A stretch of DNA of 64,000 nt from Paraphoma chrysanthemicola. Its lineage: Eukaryota; Ascomycota; Dothideomycetes; Pleosporales; Phaeosphaeriaceae. Shown here piece by piece: positions 10,737 through 23,290 of the stretch. The notes under the pieces were generated by a model. That model had not been told where the DNA came from. It ran no database searches and was given only the letters and a program-made list of their open reading frames with translations. Both the position numbers and the translations under genes were made by a program. Numbering within the stretch: the first letter of the stretch is position 1; each line of letters begins with the position of its first letter. Where the stretch lies: assembly GCA_020744225.1 (NCBI GenBank), contig JAGMWG010000007.1, positions 62,001-126,000 of the forward strand. Direction: 5' to 3'.

Positions 10737-11817
10737 GACATCATGAAGGTTGTGAGAGAGTGAATTTGGCTCAAGGTCTAGTCATGCGCGCTCTGTCTAG
10801 ATTGGCGCAGTCAGCTCTAGCAAATTATGGTCGACTATGTTGGGAAGAAGGCTACGATCGAGCGTATGGCGGTCTGTGACGAATGTAGTGTCGAGCAGTT
10901 CAAGACAACGATTTCGGCAAGAGCGTTGAACAAGATACAAAGACACACTCGTCGGGCAAACAACGCAGGAGAGATGCTGAGTGTTGTAACGAAAAGGCAG
11001 TGTTTTAAAAATTAGTGTAAAATAGTGGTCATGTCGTTGTGGGAGGATCAACAGAGAATTCGTGAAGTTTGCACCAGGTGTGAAGGCGAGGTCAAGACAG
11101 CCACCTCAAGAACCTGGGAATCCGTTTCAGCTTGGAGAAAGACGGTGGGGCCAAAGACCCACTTTGCGCAGTAGGGCCGTTAGCTTCGGTGCATTGATGG
11201 AACCAGGGTTTATCGTTCAGGAATCTTTCAGATTAATGCACAGGATTGTTGAATAGGCCCAACCTGTTGGCTAGAATGATACGCTGGTACTATATGAGGC
11301 CCTGCAAAAGACGATCTCGGACACCTAGCATTACCGGACGGACCGGATGAATGTACGGCTCTAGGAGAGCTTTTAGCTCTCCGGACGAATCTTTAAAATA
11401 TGAGAGTGTGACAATGATATGATCATGCTCCTCCAAAGTACGTGTGGACACTGAGACAGCTGTTGTAGGGTCCTATCTTGCACCCAAACCTAGGTAAATA
11501 AAAAAGAAACGCATAACGGCAGAGCTAAATGTTTGATTTCAATGTAATAAGTTGAGGTCAAGATCTTTTGAGGCATGGACTGCCATATTTCATTGGGATA
11601 GTGCATTTCTGTTCTGTGTAGTCGTTGATCACAATATATTGGTCTGAGCCTTAAGTGCGTCCGTGTTTCTGATATACCTCGTCAGCGCAGGGAACTAGTA
11701 ATCTCCCGGGTACATCCGGAAACTCCAAACGTCTTTTACTTGGCGATTTGAGCTACAGGGTCAACTGCATGATGACACAAGAGATCTTGACCTGTTTCAC
11801 GGAGCCGAATCTTCGAC

Positions 11818-11825
11818 TATAAAAA
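11818..11825 (+). promoter_or_regulatory. TATA box before the P450 gene
   Basis: TATAAAAA lies 75 bases upstream of the ATG at 11893, a fitting distance for a fungal core promoter. No transcript start was observed. Confidence 0.5.
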
Positions 11826-11892
11826 GCGCCAGGTTCTCGCTGTCTAGGCAGTGTTCTCCTAAACGATTTCATCAATATCTTCATTCCCAAAT

Positions 11893-13778
11893 ATGACGGA
11901 ACCTAAGCCCTCGTTGATTTCTCCATCGGAATCGCCATCCTTGGACATAATGACGCTGTCAATGCCGGTCATTACTACGGTATCACTTGCTGTTGTGGCT
12001 CTGATCTCGCTCCTCATCATCAACTCCAACAAATCCAAATTTCCTCTTGCGAATCCGCCAGACCGCTTCCAGACGGCGTTTTCTCGTCAACTGGAATTCA
12101 TAACACACGGGCTCAAGGTCATGGAAGATGCTAGAAAGCGATACGGCAAGCAGCCTTACAGACTAATCACCGATGTGGGTGAGATACTTGTGCTCCCGCC
12201 TTCGTACGCTCAAACAATCCGAAATGAAAAAGCTTTGCACTTTGGCACAACTTTCGCACAGGTAAGGTACGCAGACCCGTTTTGCGAAGAATTTCAGGCT
12301 TACTCAGGCCCTAGGATTTCCACAGCTATCTGACTGGCTTTGAGCCTTTTGGTGTCCTTGTCGATAAAGGGGCACCTGTACAGCAAGTAATCAAGAAACA
12401 GCTCACCAAACATTTAAGTTCGTGGAGAATGTACCAAGTGAGAGGCGGCACTGACCGTACTGCAGATTTTACATCGAAGCCACTCTCTAATGAAGCCACT
12501 TTCGCCCTCGATGTCGTCTTTGGCGATTCTTCAGGTATGAGTGAAATTACCTACGTTTTGCATGGACTAACAGTTGTCTAGAGTGGAAAGAGACTAACAT
12601 CACGAACGATATAAATAATGTTGTGTCTCGCTTGTCATCAAAGATATTCCTTGGAGACAAACTTTGTCGCAATGAAAATTGGATTGAATTATCGAAAGAA
12701 TACGTCCACACTGCTGTCGGATCCACGAAAGCTTTTCTTGCATGGCCCAAGTACTTGCACTTTATCATCCCGTGGGTTTCAAAAGATGCCAAACTAGTCC
12801 TTCGGCAGCTCAATGGCATCCGCGCTATCCTTAAATCGATTTCGAAGGAGAGGGAGACGATGAAGGCTGAAGCCAGGAAGATGGGTAAGCCAGTCCCAGT
12901 CTTCGAGGACACATTAGAGTGGCTTCAGGAAGAGAGCAAGGCAGCTGCGTACGACCCTGCTGTATATCAAATGCTTCTCACAGTCGCCGCCATACACACG
13001 ACTTCCGACTTACTCAGTCAAGTTCTCATGCGTCTTGGAAATGAGCCGCATCTTATTGATGACTTGAGGGCGGAGATCGTATCGGTTGTAGGCGCTGAAG
13101 GTTTTTCCAAAGCCTCGATCGCGAATTTGAAGCTCATGGATAGTGCGCTCAAGGAAACACAGCGAGTAAAGCCGCTACAGATGCGTAAGTGATCCTCAAT
13201 TTTCTGGGAAAGTCAGTGTCTAGTTTACTAACTTTCGCAAATTAGTCGCCATGGAAAGAGTTGCAACGAAGACGGTTGTTCTCCCAGACGGTCTTACCAT
13301 TAACAAGGGCGATCGTCTTGCTGTGGATGCGTACGCGATGATTGATCCGGAGGTTTACCCGAATCCAGAAAAGTTCGACATTTATCGATACCTTCGCATG
13401 CGCGAAAACACCGATAATCCTACAAAGGCTCTCTTTGTTACTACCAGCCCCGAGAACCTCACCTTTGGCAACGGGATCCATGCATGCCCTGGACGTTTCT
13501 TCGCTGCCCTCGAGACAAAGATTGCCCCTTGCCACATGCTACTAAAGTACGACTGGGAGCTTCTACCGGGATCAAACTTGGAGCCGTTTGTCTTAACTGG
13601 CGACCAGACGTGTCTTGATCCTAGTATTATGGTGCGCTTTAGACGTCGCAAAGAAGAGATCGACTTCGACTCTCTATCCTATATATATAAGTATTATGTA
13701 CTTGCAATCGCAACAAACGAAATTTACTGTAGCATTGTTAAGCTCTCATTACCCGCAATGATTAGTAAGCTCGCCTGA
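11893..13778 (+). CDS. Cytochrome P450 monooxygenase (5 exons)
   Basis: Exons are 11893-12261, 12315-12417, 12466-12534, 12582-13184 and 13246-13778, giving 558 aa. Introns are 47-61 nt with GT-AG ends. The second (12418-12465, donor GTTCGT) is inferred because it joins LTKHLNFTSKPLSNEATFAL, matching family spacing. An N-terminal membrane anchor (about residues 25-45) is followed by I-helix VAAIHTTSDLLSQ, the K-helix ExxR (ETQR), PEKFDIYRY, and the heme loop FGNGIHACPGR with Cys462. His replaces the usual Arg of FxxGxRxCxG, as in many fungal ent-kaurene-oxidase-like P450s. The 30 residues after the RRRKEEIDF stretch are atypical, so the 3' end could be wrong. The substrate is unknown. Confidence 0.9.
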
Positions 13779-15142
13779 TTAGCCCTTCCTGTCCTCAGGC
13801 CTTCTGGAGGCGATGAGATTCAGGATGAAGATGAGTAATTTCGTTTCGTGGTATGTCTTCTGACTTTTAGTAGACTGCAGTGGTTGTTCTTTATCCTACT
13901 ATCGACAGTCTAGGCTATAATCATGAGGACGTCATTCAGATCTGGTTTTGTAGTTGTTCTCTATGTTCAGTGAGGGCTTTGCTCAACATGCTGACTATTC
14001 TTTAAGAAAACTATCTTCATAATTTGACAAGGAGAGTACAAGTCCACTGTCATCGGCATAGTCTAAAGCTGTTCAGAGGTTGTTGTTCTAGAGAGCTGCA
14101 TATGTTTCATAAGGCTGAGTACATCCAAGCGCTAATCAAAGTTACCTCTTGTAGGTTTTTAGAGGTATTAAACCACTTGTCTGTGTTACAATATTTCTAA
14201 TTATCTGTCTGTAGTATGCCACGCCGATTGAAAGCTGCAAAGGGCCCTACGAGGTGTTCAGGAGAATAAAACAGGGTAAATAGGAAAATCACGCAGCCGA
14301 ACATAATCTCAATTCAATACAGAAAAGGATGACCTACAAGGCGGTGTAGATAATGGAAAGCCAGCAATTAATAAGCTCCAGTGGCCTGGCTACCACTTTT
14401 ACTCCCTGTGATGTAGCGCGACATCCCTCCTGGATCCTGTTTAACGTAAATGCCACATATTTTGTAGCTTACGACAACCTTTTATTTCTCGGTGGAAGAC
14501 TTGCCATTCTATGGAGTGATAACAGAAATGTCCCATAGGGAATGAAATGTGCGATCAAGATTTGAAGGACCACCTTCGCATTTTCAGCTGGAGTATGTCA
14601 CAAGCGCGACTGATCTTCACCGTCTTACGGCCGTGTGAACGTTAAAATTCCACACACCCACCGTACACAAAGCCAAAGTAAGCTTCGTGTTCTCGCCCAA
14701 TCATTGTCGTGTACCTCGGCTCAGAATGCACGGACTAACCATTGCTGACCGGTTGCGTCAGCCCGAGCTGACCACCGCCTTTTGCCCTTATCAATCTGCC
14801 TCACAGCTTCAACATCTTGTCTGGCGAGATGTCCAATAGGCAGCAATAGCGTACACCTATTGCCCGCAAACCTTCGATATTCGCTCCGACAGAAGTGCTG
14901 AACCTACCAAATTCACACATCAACAGGATCGTTGCATCCGGTAACCTGGGTCATACGATGAACAGCGGAACCAGCTCGCAGGGTGATAACTTTCTCTGTC
15001 TCAGCTGCCTAACGATTGGCCCTCACCATGAACAGGCGGAGTGAGACGATGGCTTGACTGGACCGAACCCGTGGCGGAGGCTGAAGTCCTTCGTCGTACA
15101 TGGGCTGTTAAAGTCTCGCATTTAAAGTGATGAAACGACAGT
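13779..15142. other. 1.4-kb intergenic region, nothing recognised
   Basis: Only short frames without motifs are present. The left part is relatively AT-rich. It separates the P450 gene from the flavoprotein gene, both on the plus strand, and should hold the promoter of the latter. Confidence 0.6.
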
Positions 15143-17572
15143 ATGTCGTTCAGAGTGATTCCACCATCTGATTCCCCATCTCCCAACCGTACAGCAGCTA
15201 CCATGGGCTCGATTTCCCAATCTTCACTTGGCAGCGAGATCCTCGAACGCACGCATATCCTCAAAGAGATTCTCCGCCGAGTCGACGAGTATGCTGACAC
15301 CTTTGATCTAATCGATTACGACGCCCTCAAGAAAGAGGTTCTCAAGCCAGTGTTGGCTGAGACATTTGATCCTGAGACGCAGATTCGTGGCTTCTTGAAG
15401 ACATTCCGGCACACACTCGTGTACAAAGCTGCATTCTCCAACATCGATAGCCAGCAGTTGAGGGACCAAATAGACGCATTTATTGATGGCAAGAACGTCA
15501 AGACTGTTGTTGGCGAGAAGGGATTCCATGTTGCCGCACATAAAAGCCCGCCCGTGCACCACCACTTTTCATTGCTCGCGGAGCTGAAGAAACTGTTGCT
15601 TAGCGCAATTGAACTCAAGCAAGCGGTCGAGGACGTATTCCACCCCAAACACAAACATGTCAAAAACTTGCCTGTCGTCTACGAAGGCACCGCCGAGGGC
15701 GGAGTCGTGGAGGTAATGTGGTGCAACTTCTGCCTTTCAGCAGATTACTGACCAGTTCCAAAGTGCTACAGCGAGGTGCCGTTTGAGAACTGGGGCCTGA
15801 CTGTAAAAAATCAGCCCAAGTTCACGTTCCTGCCCACCACTGTGCGCGGCGTACAAAACGTCGTCCACTTCGCCATTAAACATAAGTATCGTGTACGATG
15901 TGCTGGATACCGACACAGTTGGAGTTCCATCTTTTCGCAGGACAACGAAATTTTCATCTCGTTCGTCAACCTGCACACTGTGACCACGCTTCCGGATCCA
16001 ATGTCCATCGTGCCGGGTGAATACGACCCCGCAAATGTGCCGGAACTCAAAACAATTGACTTGAAGGAGGAGACGGTATCGGGCAAGAAGCGTCTGTGTC
16101 GCATTGGTGCAGCTGTCACGAACGAAGAGTTTAGGCGATGGAGTGTCGCGGGCAGGGCTTGGGCATTTCCAGCTGATGTTATCCTGGTCGAAGTAAGCAA
16201 AGTGTCAAAATTTCTTTCTTCATGCGTGGGCTAACACAGTTCCCAAGGTCACCATAGGTGGCGTGAATGGCCCTATTTGCCATGGCGCGGGCATCGCACA
16301 CAAGACGCTGTCTGATTATGTTCGTCGCATCGAGTATGTTGACTGCAATGGTAAACTGCAGGTGGTAGACGATGAACGGCAACTCAAAGCGGCTGCTGGG
16401 GCTTTTGGACTGTTGGGTGTTGTCACCCACATTACGTTTGAGCTCGACGCGATGACTTATGCAGTGATGGTAAGATTAACGATCTATAGGATGTGGCCGA
16501 TGACTAACAACATGTAGCAACCTCTGAAGGAAGATGTCGGCCTGGGTGTTCCGCCACTGAAGAAGAGTGACATTCCCGTCGCGCTTCGTAGCGACTGGTA
16601 CGATGCTCCCGATGCAGCGCAGCAGATCGCGGCGGCTACTGCAGAATTTGAGCGCAGAGCTGCGAACGACTACTATAGCGAGTAAGGTACATAACTTGAC
16701 GTCGCACAGGCAGGACTGATACGCGTAGATGGTTCTGGTTCACGTATCAACGCAAAGTGTGGACTAACACATTCAACACAACCACCGACCCAACAGGAGT
16801 CATCGACTATCCCGATGATGCCAATGTCTTCTTGCAATGGGTTCAAGGGTGGCTGGGAGGCGTCATCACTGGCGTACCGTTCTTCAACGCTATCCCCGGA
16901 TACTGGCAAGCCCAGCTCATCGCATCGCTCGGCATGGCTGCCTTGCCTCCGACCTTAGGAGAAAGCAGAACGCCTACCTACAAGACCTTACTTCCCGATG
17001 CACTTCACTTCCGACGCGGCGTGCAGAATATGCGCGTGCGTGACTTGGAGCTGCAGATCCCGCTGCCACCTCGAAAGGATGACCCAACGAAGCCGGATTT
17101 CAGTATCGTCCAACGCGCATGGTGGGACGTGATCAAGCTCGTTTATCAGGATGCGGATACTGGCAGCGACCCTTCCTCTGCGATGCGACTCGCGCTCGAA
17201 ATGCGCATCATGGGCGGAAGCGACATGCTCATGGCGCCTCAAAAGGGCAATAATCTTGGCACACTATCAATTGAAGTCCTCACTTTGCCCGATGCAGTCT
17301 CGGATGATGAATGGCAAGCGTTCGCGCAGAGAGTCGTTGATCTATGGATGAGCTATGGCGGCAATGTGAGGCCGCACTGGGCGAAGGAGTGGGAGCAGTT
17401 CAGCTTCAAGGGCGTTGAGGCAAGGAAGTACATGAAGCAGGTGGCGTATAAAGATCAGATACCAGAGTTTCGGGAGGTGTTACGTGGTATCGGGCAGCAA
17501 CATGGGTGGACTTTGGACGAGTTGAAGAGCAGGTATTCGAATGAGCTATGGGACAAGATTGTGTTTGAGTAG
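15143..17572 (+). CDS. FAD-linked aldonolactone-oxidase-like oxidoreductase (5 exons)
   Basis: Exons are 15143-15712, 15764-16192, 16248-16469, 16518-16681 and 16729-17572, giving 742 aa. An ATG in better context (CTACCATGG) at 15203 could be the true start. Residues about 200-400 form an FAD_binding_4 fold: TVRGVQNVVHFAIKH, then AGYRHSWSS with His241 at the site where ALO-type enzymes bind FAD covalently, and GPICHGAGIAHKTLSDYV. The C-terminal half is ALO-like and ends with the HWAK motif (His678), the HWxK signature of aldonolactone oxidases. Residues 1-190 are an extra helical domain I do not recognise. Oxidation of a sugar lactone is inferred from family. The first intron uses a weak AAG acceptor chosen by frame. 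Confidence 0.88.
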
Positions 17573-17733
17573 AATACATGTCAGAAGATAACGTAGCGTT
17601 AGGAACTCCTCTACATATTATGTGCTATTCTTGGAGTTACGGTGTCTGCAAAACCTGTAATCTTGAGCCAGACCTTGTATTAGCTCTTATATCTGACACG
17701 TAAGCACGTCGTGATCTTCGAGTCCTTCTCTAT

Positions 17734-18701
17734 CTACATGAGAAATATCCATCTCATGAGTGTCATGAACGGTGCCTTCACTCTTTGGAAAATGCCAGCT
17801 CGCGGACTACCGGTTAAAAACCACTCATACGCTGATGCCCATGCCTCTTTGCCGCCTTTTTCAATCACATCGCCGTGGCATGGAATGACGCGCTCAATGT
17901 CCCACTCTGCAACTCTCTTTGCATCGCGGCGCATTAGAGAGTAGTCCACATCCGCGATGTAGTATATCAGGCGCTTGAACCAGATCGAACGTGGGTGTGC
18001 GCACTTTGCAAACTCACGAGAAAACATGTCCTGTTCGGACGAAGGCGGCAAGTATTGCTTGCATTATCAGCAACGCGCATAAATGTGACCACAAGCAAGA
18101 TTCTGAGACGCACCTCTGTACATGGAAGATTCATTAACAGATCAGACTGGATCAGCGTCTTCGTTGGCTTATGATACCACGCAACGCAATAGGTGATGAA
18201 ACCCTCGAACATGACCGTCTCAAAATCTTTCGTGAACGAAAATTCATCTTCAGGCCCTCCCCTTTGCCAATCACCACAAATGAAGTCCCATTGCACATCT
18301 TTCCGCTTCTTTTCCAGACCAGGCACGCCGATGGTCTTGGCGTCAGGCCACACATCAAGATAGCTCTTTACGTAAAGATGGTGGCCAAGGTCGCTTGCGA
18401 TGAGATGAACGCCACCTAGAGCAGTCAATGTTGTCTGGACGGCTGGCTCTAGTGGCACAGGATTCAGGAGGAGAATTCGACCGTCGTGGAGTCGGATTGC
18501 GGTTGCGCGATTGCCGACTGCGACAAACTTGCGATACCCGAATGGTGCGAATCGGTTGAACGGCACACTGAATGTGGTAATCTCGGGTGTGATGTCGCGA
18601 ATCACTGTTCTGTTGTGCGCCATGGCCTTGTTGTTGATGCGCCCAAGATGAGGTTCGTGGATGTGAGGTTGCGATGTCGTCACCACTTTTGCCGAGAACA
18701 T
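17734..18701 (-). CDS. DUF4336 protein, metallo-beta-lactamase-like (2 exons)
   Basis: Exons are 18114-18701 and 17734-18057, giving 303 aa; the intron at 18058-18113 has donor GTGCGT. The first in-frame ATG is at 18701. DUF4336 blocks are clear: FGYRKFVAVGNRATAIRL, LLLNPVPLEPAVQTTLTALG, IASDLGHHLYVKSYLDVWPD and IGVPGLEKKRKD, with a late IPCHGDVIEKGG. The His-rich positions recall metallo-beta-lactamase folds, but no reaction is known. It converges on the flavoprotein gene with about 160 bases between stops. Confidence 0.85.
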
Positions 18702-18947
18702 TTCAGACACGACATCGAGTCCTGTTACCAGGATGCTTGACTATAGGTGTATCGAGATGAGGGTGACATGAATAGAAATCTTTTTGGCACGTTGCAAAAG
18801 TCTGTTGACACGAAGATAGCGAACCGGCTGCAATGTTCGGACATGATGCAATTGCTTTAAGAATACGTCGACTACTTTATCGTGCGATACTTGAATTCAC
18901 ATAAATCGTTGTGTGGATATCCTAACAAACTGAAGCCCACTACAGCC

Positions 18948-20554
18948 CTAAACATCAACACCAAGTTGCCTCCAGATACTGTTATCTGCACACGTGAACG
19001 AATTGCTGACTGGAGTGTTGGGATCGTTATACGTCTCAATCAACTGATCGATCGACGCCCACAAGCCCGCGCCGTTCATAAAAAGTGTCGCGACAATAAT
19101 TGCCCAGTTGAGAATAGCCATGGAGGTCTTGCGCCACCCGTTGAACTGCACGTCCCAGTTGATGTACAACCACATGACACCCGAGATACCAAAGGTAAAC
19201 CACGACACGAAAAGTGCTGAAGATATCGACAGAATGGAGTCGAAGATGGGGATGGCGTTGGCAAGGATGAAGGCCAAAATCCAGAAGACGGTGGTAATTG
19301 TGATCCAGATACCCCAGGTCCGCTTGGTGTTGCGGTCATACTCGTGCTCAATCTTCAGCATGCGCAGAACCTCGACGAAGATGTATTTGATGGAGGTGTG
19401 GCCAAAGACGAGGGAAGTTCCAAGGAGGGTTGGCAGAAGAATCCCATACGCGATCTTCGACGGGATAATAGGCGCGGAACCAAGGGCGGGACTTGTGGTG
19501 TACTGACCAGCCAAGGCATAAATCACGGCGCCGACGATGGTGTACATAGGTATCGCAAAGATCTGAAGGATGTACATGGAAGGCATAAAGTCCTTCGAAG
19601 CGTCTCTCATTTCAGCCATGACCGTAACGAAGGCCTGGTTCCCTGCGTAAGCAAAGGCAATATTCAAGACGGCAGTAAAACCTTGCGCGAAAGTGGGGTT
19701 GCCAACGACATTGATCTCTCGGTCCCATCCAGGAGGAGCGTTATTGGGGTCGGCGACGCCCAGTGCGATCATTACGATGAGAACTGCTGCAAAGATTGAT
19801 ATTGTAGCGATGACTGTGTCCGGTCAGTGACATGAAAAGGTAATTGATGCAAGGTCGAACGTACTGCCAAAGTCTGCCATGAACTTCATCTTTCGTGGTA
19901 TGCACAGCGCCCAAGATACCAGTGCTGGAAACAGAATGAACAAAATGGTGCACAGTGCATGCTCCGAGATACTGTTCAGCGCTATGCTCATGGTGATGAT
20001 GGCCGATGAGCATGTTAGAATGAGGTTGAGAACGAAGGCGGTGCCGACGATTATCGCGAGGGGCCGCCCGCCAATGATCTGGAAGCAGTCGACGCAGTTC
20101 AGAACGGTGGGGTATCTTCGGAAGAATTGTAGCAAGACATATGCAGTATACGTGACCAGGATACCTACGCCGGTCAGTACTTGGCAATTAAGATTCGCAT
20201 CAAAATATACACACCCATTCCGATGATCGTGATGATACATGGGACCAACCCCAGAGTCTGCATGGCTGTCGGCAAGCTGAGAATACCGATGCCGACCTGG
20301 TTGGTGATGTAGATGAGAGATGCTTGCCACCTGTTTAGCACCTTGTATGACGAGTCTTCGCTCATTGTCGCTCGGAAGACAGCGCTGCCCCGACGCTCAG
20401 ATTCGACCTTTTCCATGTTCGCGCCGTCATATGGAGATCTGTCACTTTTCTTGGAGACATCGTCCTCCTGGTCCATTGTGCTATTTCTATAGCTTGCATC
20501 GTAGCCATTAGCGCTGTATTGCTGGGGTTCGCTAGTCCTCATGGTGTCTCTCAT
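18948..20554 (-). CDS. AAAP-family amino-acid transporter (3 exons)
   Basis: Exons are 20215-20554, 19865-20164 and 18948-19813, giving 501 aa. Introns of 50 and 51 nt share a CTGACCGG branch context. After a polar N-terminus of about 75 residues, TM1 begins ASLIYITNQVGIGILSLPTA, the hallmark of amino acid/auxin permease (SLC32/36/38-like) carriers. About eleven hydrophobic helices follow, including AFAYAGNQAFVTVMAEMRD, the conserved segment near TM6. Expected to import or export amino acids at the plasma membrane or vacuole; substrate specificity is not readable. Confidence 0.9.
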
Positions 20555-21305
20555 ATCCCCCGCAGGCCCAATTAGTGCAGGGTGTGAATATATGGGTCAG
20601 GGTATTGTCCTATCCATCGAAGGTGAGATCTTCTTAACATAATATACTATCTCTATCTACCGTTTAGGCGGGCTTCCAAGTGATAGGTAACCCGTGACAA
20701 GCGATACAGCTCTGGACACACGTATGCTGAGCGTTTAGTGTCGTACACTCTCAAAGGCACGAGGCGAAGGTTGGCGCGTGTTTTGAAGTGCTGCCCCAAC
20801 ATCATTGGGTGAAGTCTACGGCAACTTCATCTTGGCCGTCCTATCTCCTACGCAGTCGCCTGGCACAAGCAATACCAGCCCTTGTGCTCTCAGCGAAGGT
20901 GCAGACCTTCCACATGCGGACTCGGATGCTGGCGGAGCGGCGCACGCAGGTGGCTTATGTGCTGCTGCCGAGTGCGAAGTGATCCGTTTTAACCGACAGC
21001 GCCATCTGTTGTCAAAGGAATGGAAGCTTGGTGTGCAATTGAGGCGTGGTGACAAGAAGTCAAGTCCCGCGACGCGGTCCGGATCCTCTTGGCGGGTGAC
21101 GTCACACTCACGCTCCCAGAAATCGAACATAGAAAAGACGAAGATGTGTACTAGGATTCCTCCGTTCAATCCAAAATGAAGCAATTGTTTTGCACGGTGT
21201 AATAGTTGGAAGTCAATGATAGTATTTTCCAATCCGTCCCAATGGGTCTCGAATTTCTTCTCTTGCCACCTTGTTGATTAGCTAACTCTACGTGACGGTG
21301 ACAGT
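20555..21305. other. Intergenic, nothing recognised
   Basis: This 751-base region holds the promoter of the amino-acid transporter and the 3' flank of the MFS gene. Frames of up to 138 codons on both strands overlap and show no domain. Confidence 0.6.
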
Positions 21306-22853
21306 CTAAAGTTCGACCGGAAATCGAGCTCGTATCTTCTCGCCATAAATGTAAAAGAGTATCGGCGCAGGCGCAAGCAGCAGACTCACGAAGCCAAAGA
21401 CACTAATGCCCCAGCCATATCCCAGCTTCGCAAACAGCGCAGGTGCACCCAACGGAATTACGCCTCCGACGAGCGATCGGAAAACGGCTCCAGCAGCGAT
21501 CGCGCTGGCAGCATACTGCTCGAAACTGTCGATGAAGTAGTTTTGCGTGCAGTTCAGGATCATGACCTGGCCGATGCCATAGAAGAACGTTCCCGAAATG
21601 GACGCAAACCAATGCGCGTGCTTCTCAACCGTCCAGGCGAACCAGAATAGAGACATGGGTAGGAAGACAGCCCCGATATTGGCAAGCGGCAGACGGAACT
21701 CAGGTCTTGCCTTCTCTTTATTCTTAGTTGTGAGTCTCTTGTAGACGGTGTCAATGCGCGGAACAAGAAACCACACAGCAAACAGAAATCCCAACCCGGG
21801 CCCAAGATACAGCAGACCAACCTTCTCGGTGTCGAAGCCGTACAGATCCTGGTAGATGGGCTGCATGTTGGTGTAGATGCTGTACGTGGTGCCGAATATG
21901 AGCGCCTGGTACACGGCCATGGTCGCCACAATTGGCTGCGCAAAGATCTTCGGTGGTCGCTTCAAAGACTGCGCAAGTCTCTGCCGCATGGGCCGATTGT
22001 CTTCGCCTTCGAAAGAGTACTTTGTGACATCCCAGTCGGCCGACTCCTTCTCGTACTCGGCCTTCTTCCGCTGGAGAATGATCGGCGCGTAGCTTTCTCG
22101 CAGGAAGAAGTATCCAGCCAGAGTGTTGACAAAGCAAACGATGGTCATGATCCAGAAGACCCATCGCCAGCCCAGGCGCTGCACGATGATCCCGCCGAAT
22201 AGAGGCCCCAAGGTTGGACCGAGAAGAGGGCCCAGTAGGTACCACCCAAATACGCCAGCTCTCTCGTTGGGCACGAACATATCACTTATCGTGCCGCCGC
22301 CATTGGCTATGCCGACGCTTCCGAAGAATCCGGTGATACTTCGCACGGTGATAAGGAAAGCTATGTTGGGCGCGAGCGCGGCGGGAATCTGAAGGAGGGT
22401 GAAGATGGCAAAGCATGTAAGGTATACGATTCTCCTTCCGAACGTCTCGCTCAGCGGCGCCAGGATGAGTGGGCCAATGCCCAGCATGACGACAAAACCA
22501 GTCGTTGTGCCGATAACTGCGGTAGTCGAGCAATGCAAATCTTTCGCGATCTCATCGATTCCCGGCGTGAACATGGACGAAACGAGCGGACTTAGAACTG
22601 GGTGAAAACGTCAGTCGCAGAATCAAGAAGGGGAGCGTGGAGCTTACTTGACATGAGGGCTATCACGCCCACGTTCGCCATCTTCCTCCATTTCTGCCAG
22701 CTTCGTGGATTCTCTTCTGGGTAATCTTCGATGCGAAGTAGCTACTTCGTCAGCCGAAGGCGCGCACGCGAAGCAAAACAAACATACTGTACGCGACTCG
22801 CCATCATCACTGAAGCGCTCCTGCAGCAACGGGGCGCGCTCTCCGCGTGACAT
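21306..22853 (-). CDS. MFS transporter, DHA1 multidrug/polyamine type (3 exons)
   Basis: Exons are 22788-22853, 22648-22741 and 21306-22597, giving 483 aa. Introns of 46 and 50 nt carry CTGACG branch sites. The short N-terminus leads to LLRIEDYPEENPRSW, the D/E-x-PENPRxW block that precedes TM1 in fungal DHA1 carriers. Conserved motifs follow: APLSETFGRRIVYL after TM2, NERAGVFGWYLLGPLLGPTL (motif C), and WRWVFWIM. It should be a proton-coupled exporter of drugs, polyamines or metabolites in the plasma membrane. It sits near a P450 and a flavoprotein gene, but a shared pathway is unproven. Confidence 0.92.
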
Positions 22854-23290
22854 GGTTGGATTCAAGTTGCTTCACGCGGTGAAGTTCTGGTGGAGAATGG
22901 AGCCAACACCAGACTGCGCGTTTCAACGACAGTATCACAAGAGGCAGTCGTCATCATTGTCAGCACGGTGTGTCTGGCACAATTGTGTGGAGCGTGCGAT
23001 GGAAGTCAAATCCGGTCGTCATCGATCGCGCCGCCGGAAGATCGATCGCCGCCGGATCCACTTCATCTGTAATCCAATCAGATAAGCCGCTAGCCACCTC
23101 GAACCCGTGCTAACCTGATTGCGTTCTTGTTTTCTTGCACAAAGAAAGATACCTCGTGCGAAAAGAAATTCGACAAAAAAAGCCTGAACAGATCATAGAA
23201 TCTCCGTTGTCTACGCTTCAAAACCGCGTGTATTCAACAAAGGTTCCGTGCATCTGCTCCTACTAGAAATCCAAAGGCCAATAATTAGAC
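22854..23290. other. Intergenic, nothing recognised
   Basis: This 437-base gap lies between the MFS gene start and the end of the DUF7703 gene, both on the minus strand. It should contain the MFS promoter. No motif stands out. Confidence 0.6.

Larger units (their letters stand above)
8776..11892. other. 3.1-kb gap without a convincing gene
   Basis: Many short overlapping frames occur in both strands with no conserved domain. Three things stand out: a possible C2H2 relic at 9660-9779, a short signal-like frame at 10539-10736 with a hexamer repeat, and a TATA box for the P450 gene at 11818. The gap may hold decayed genes or lineage-specific RNAs, but nothing supports a call. Confidence 0.55.
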
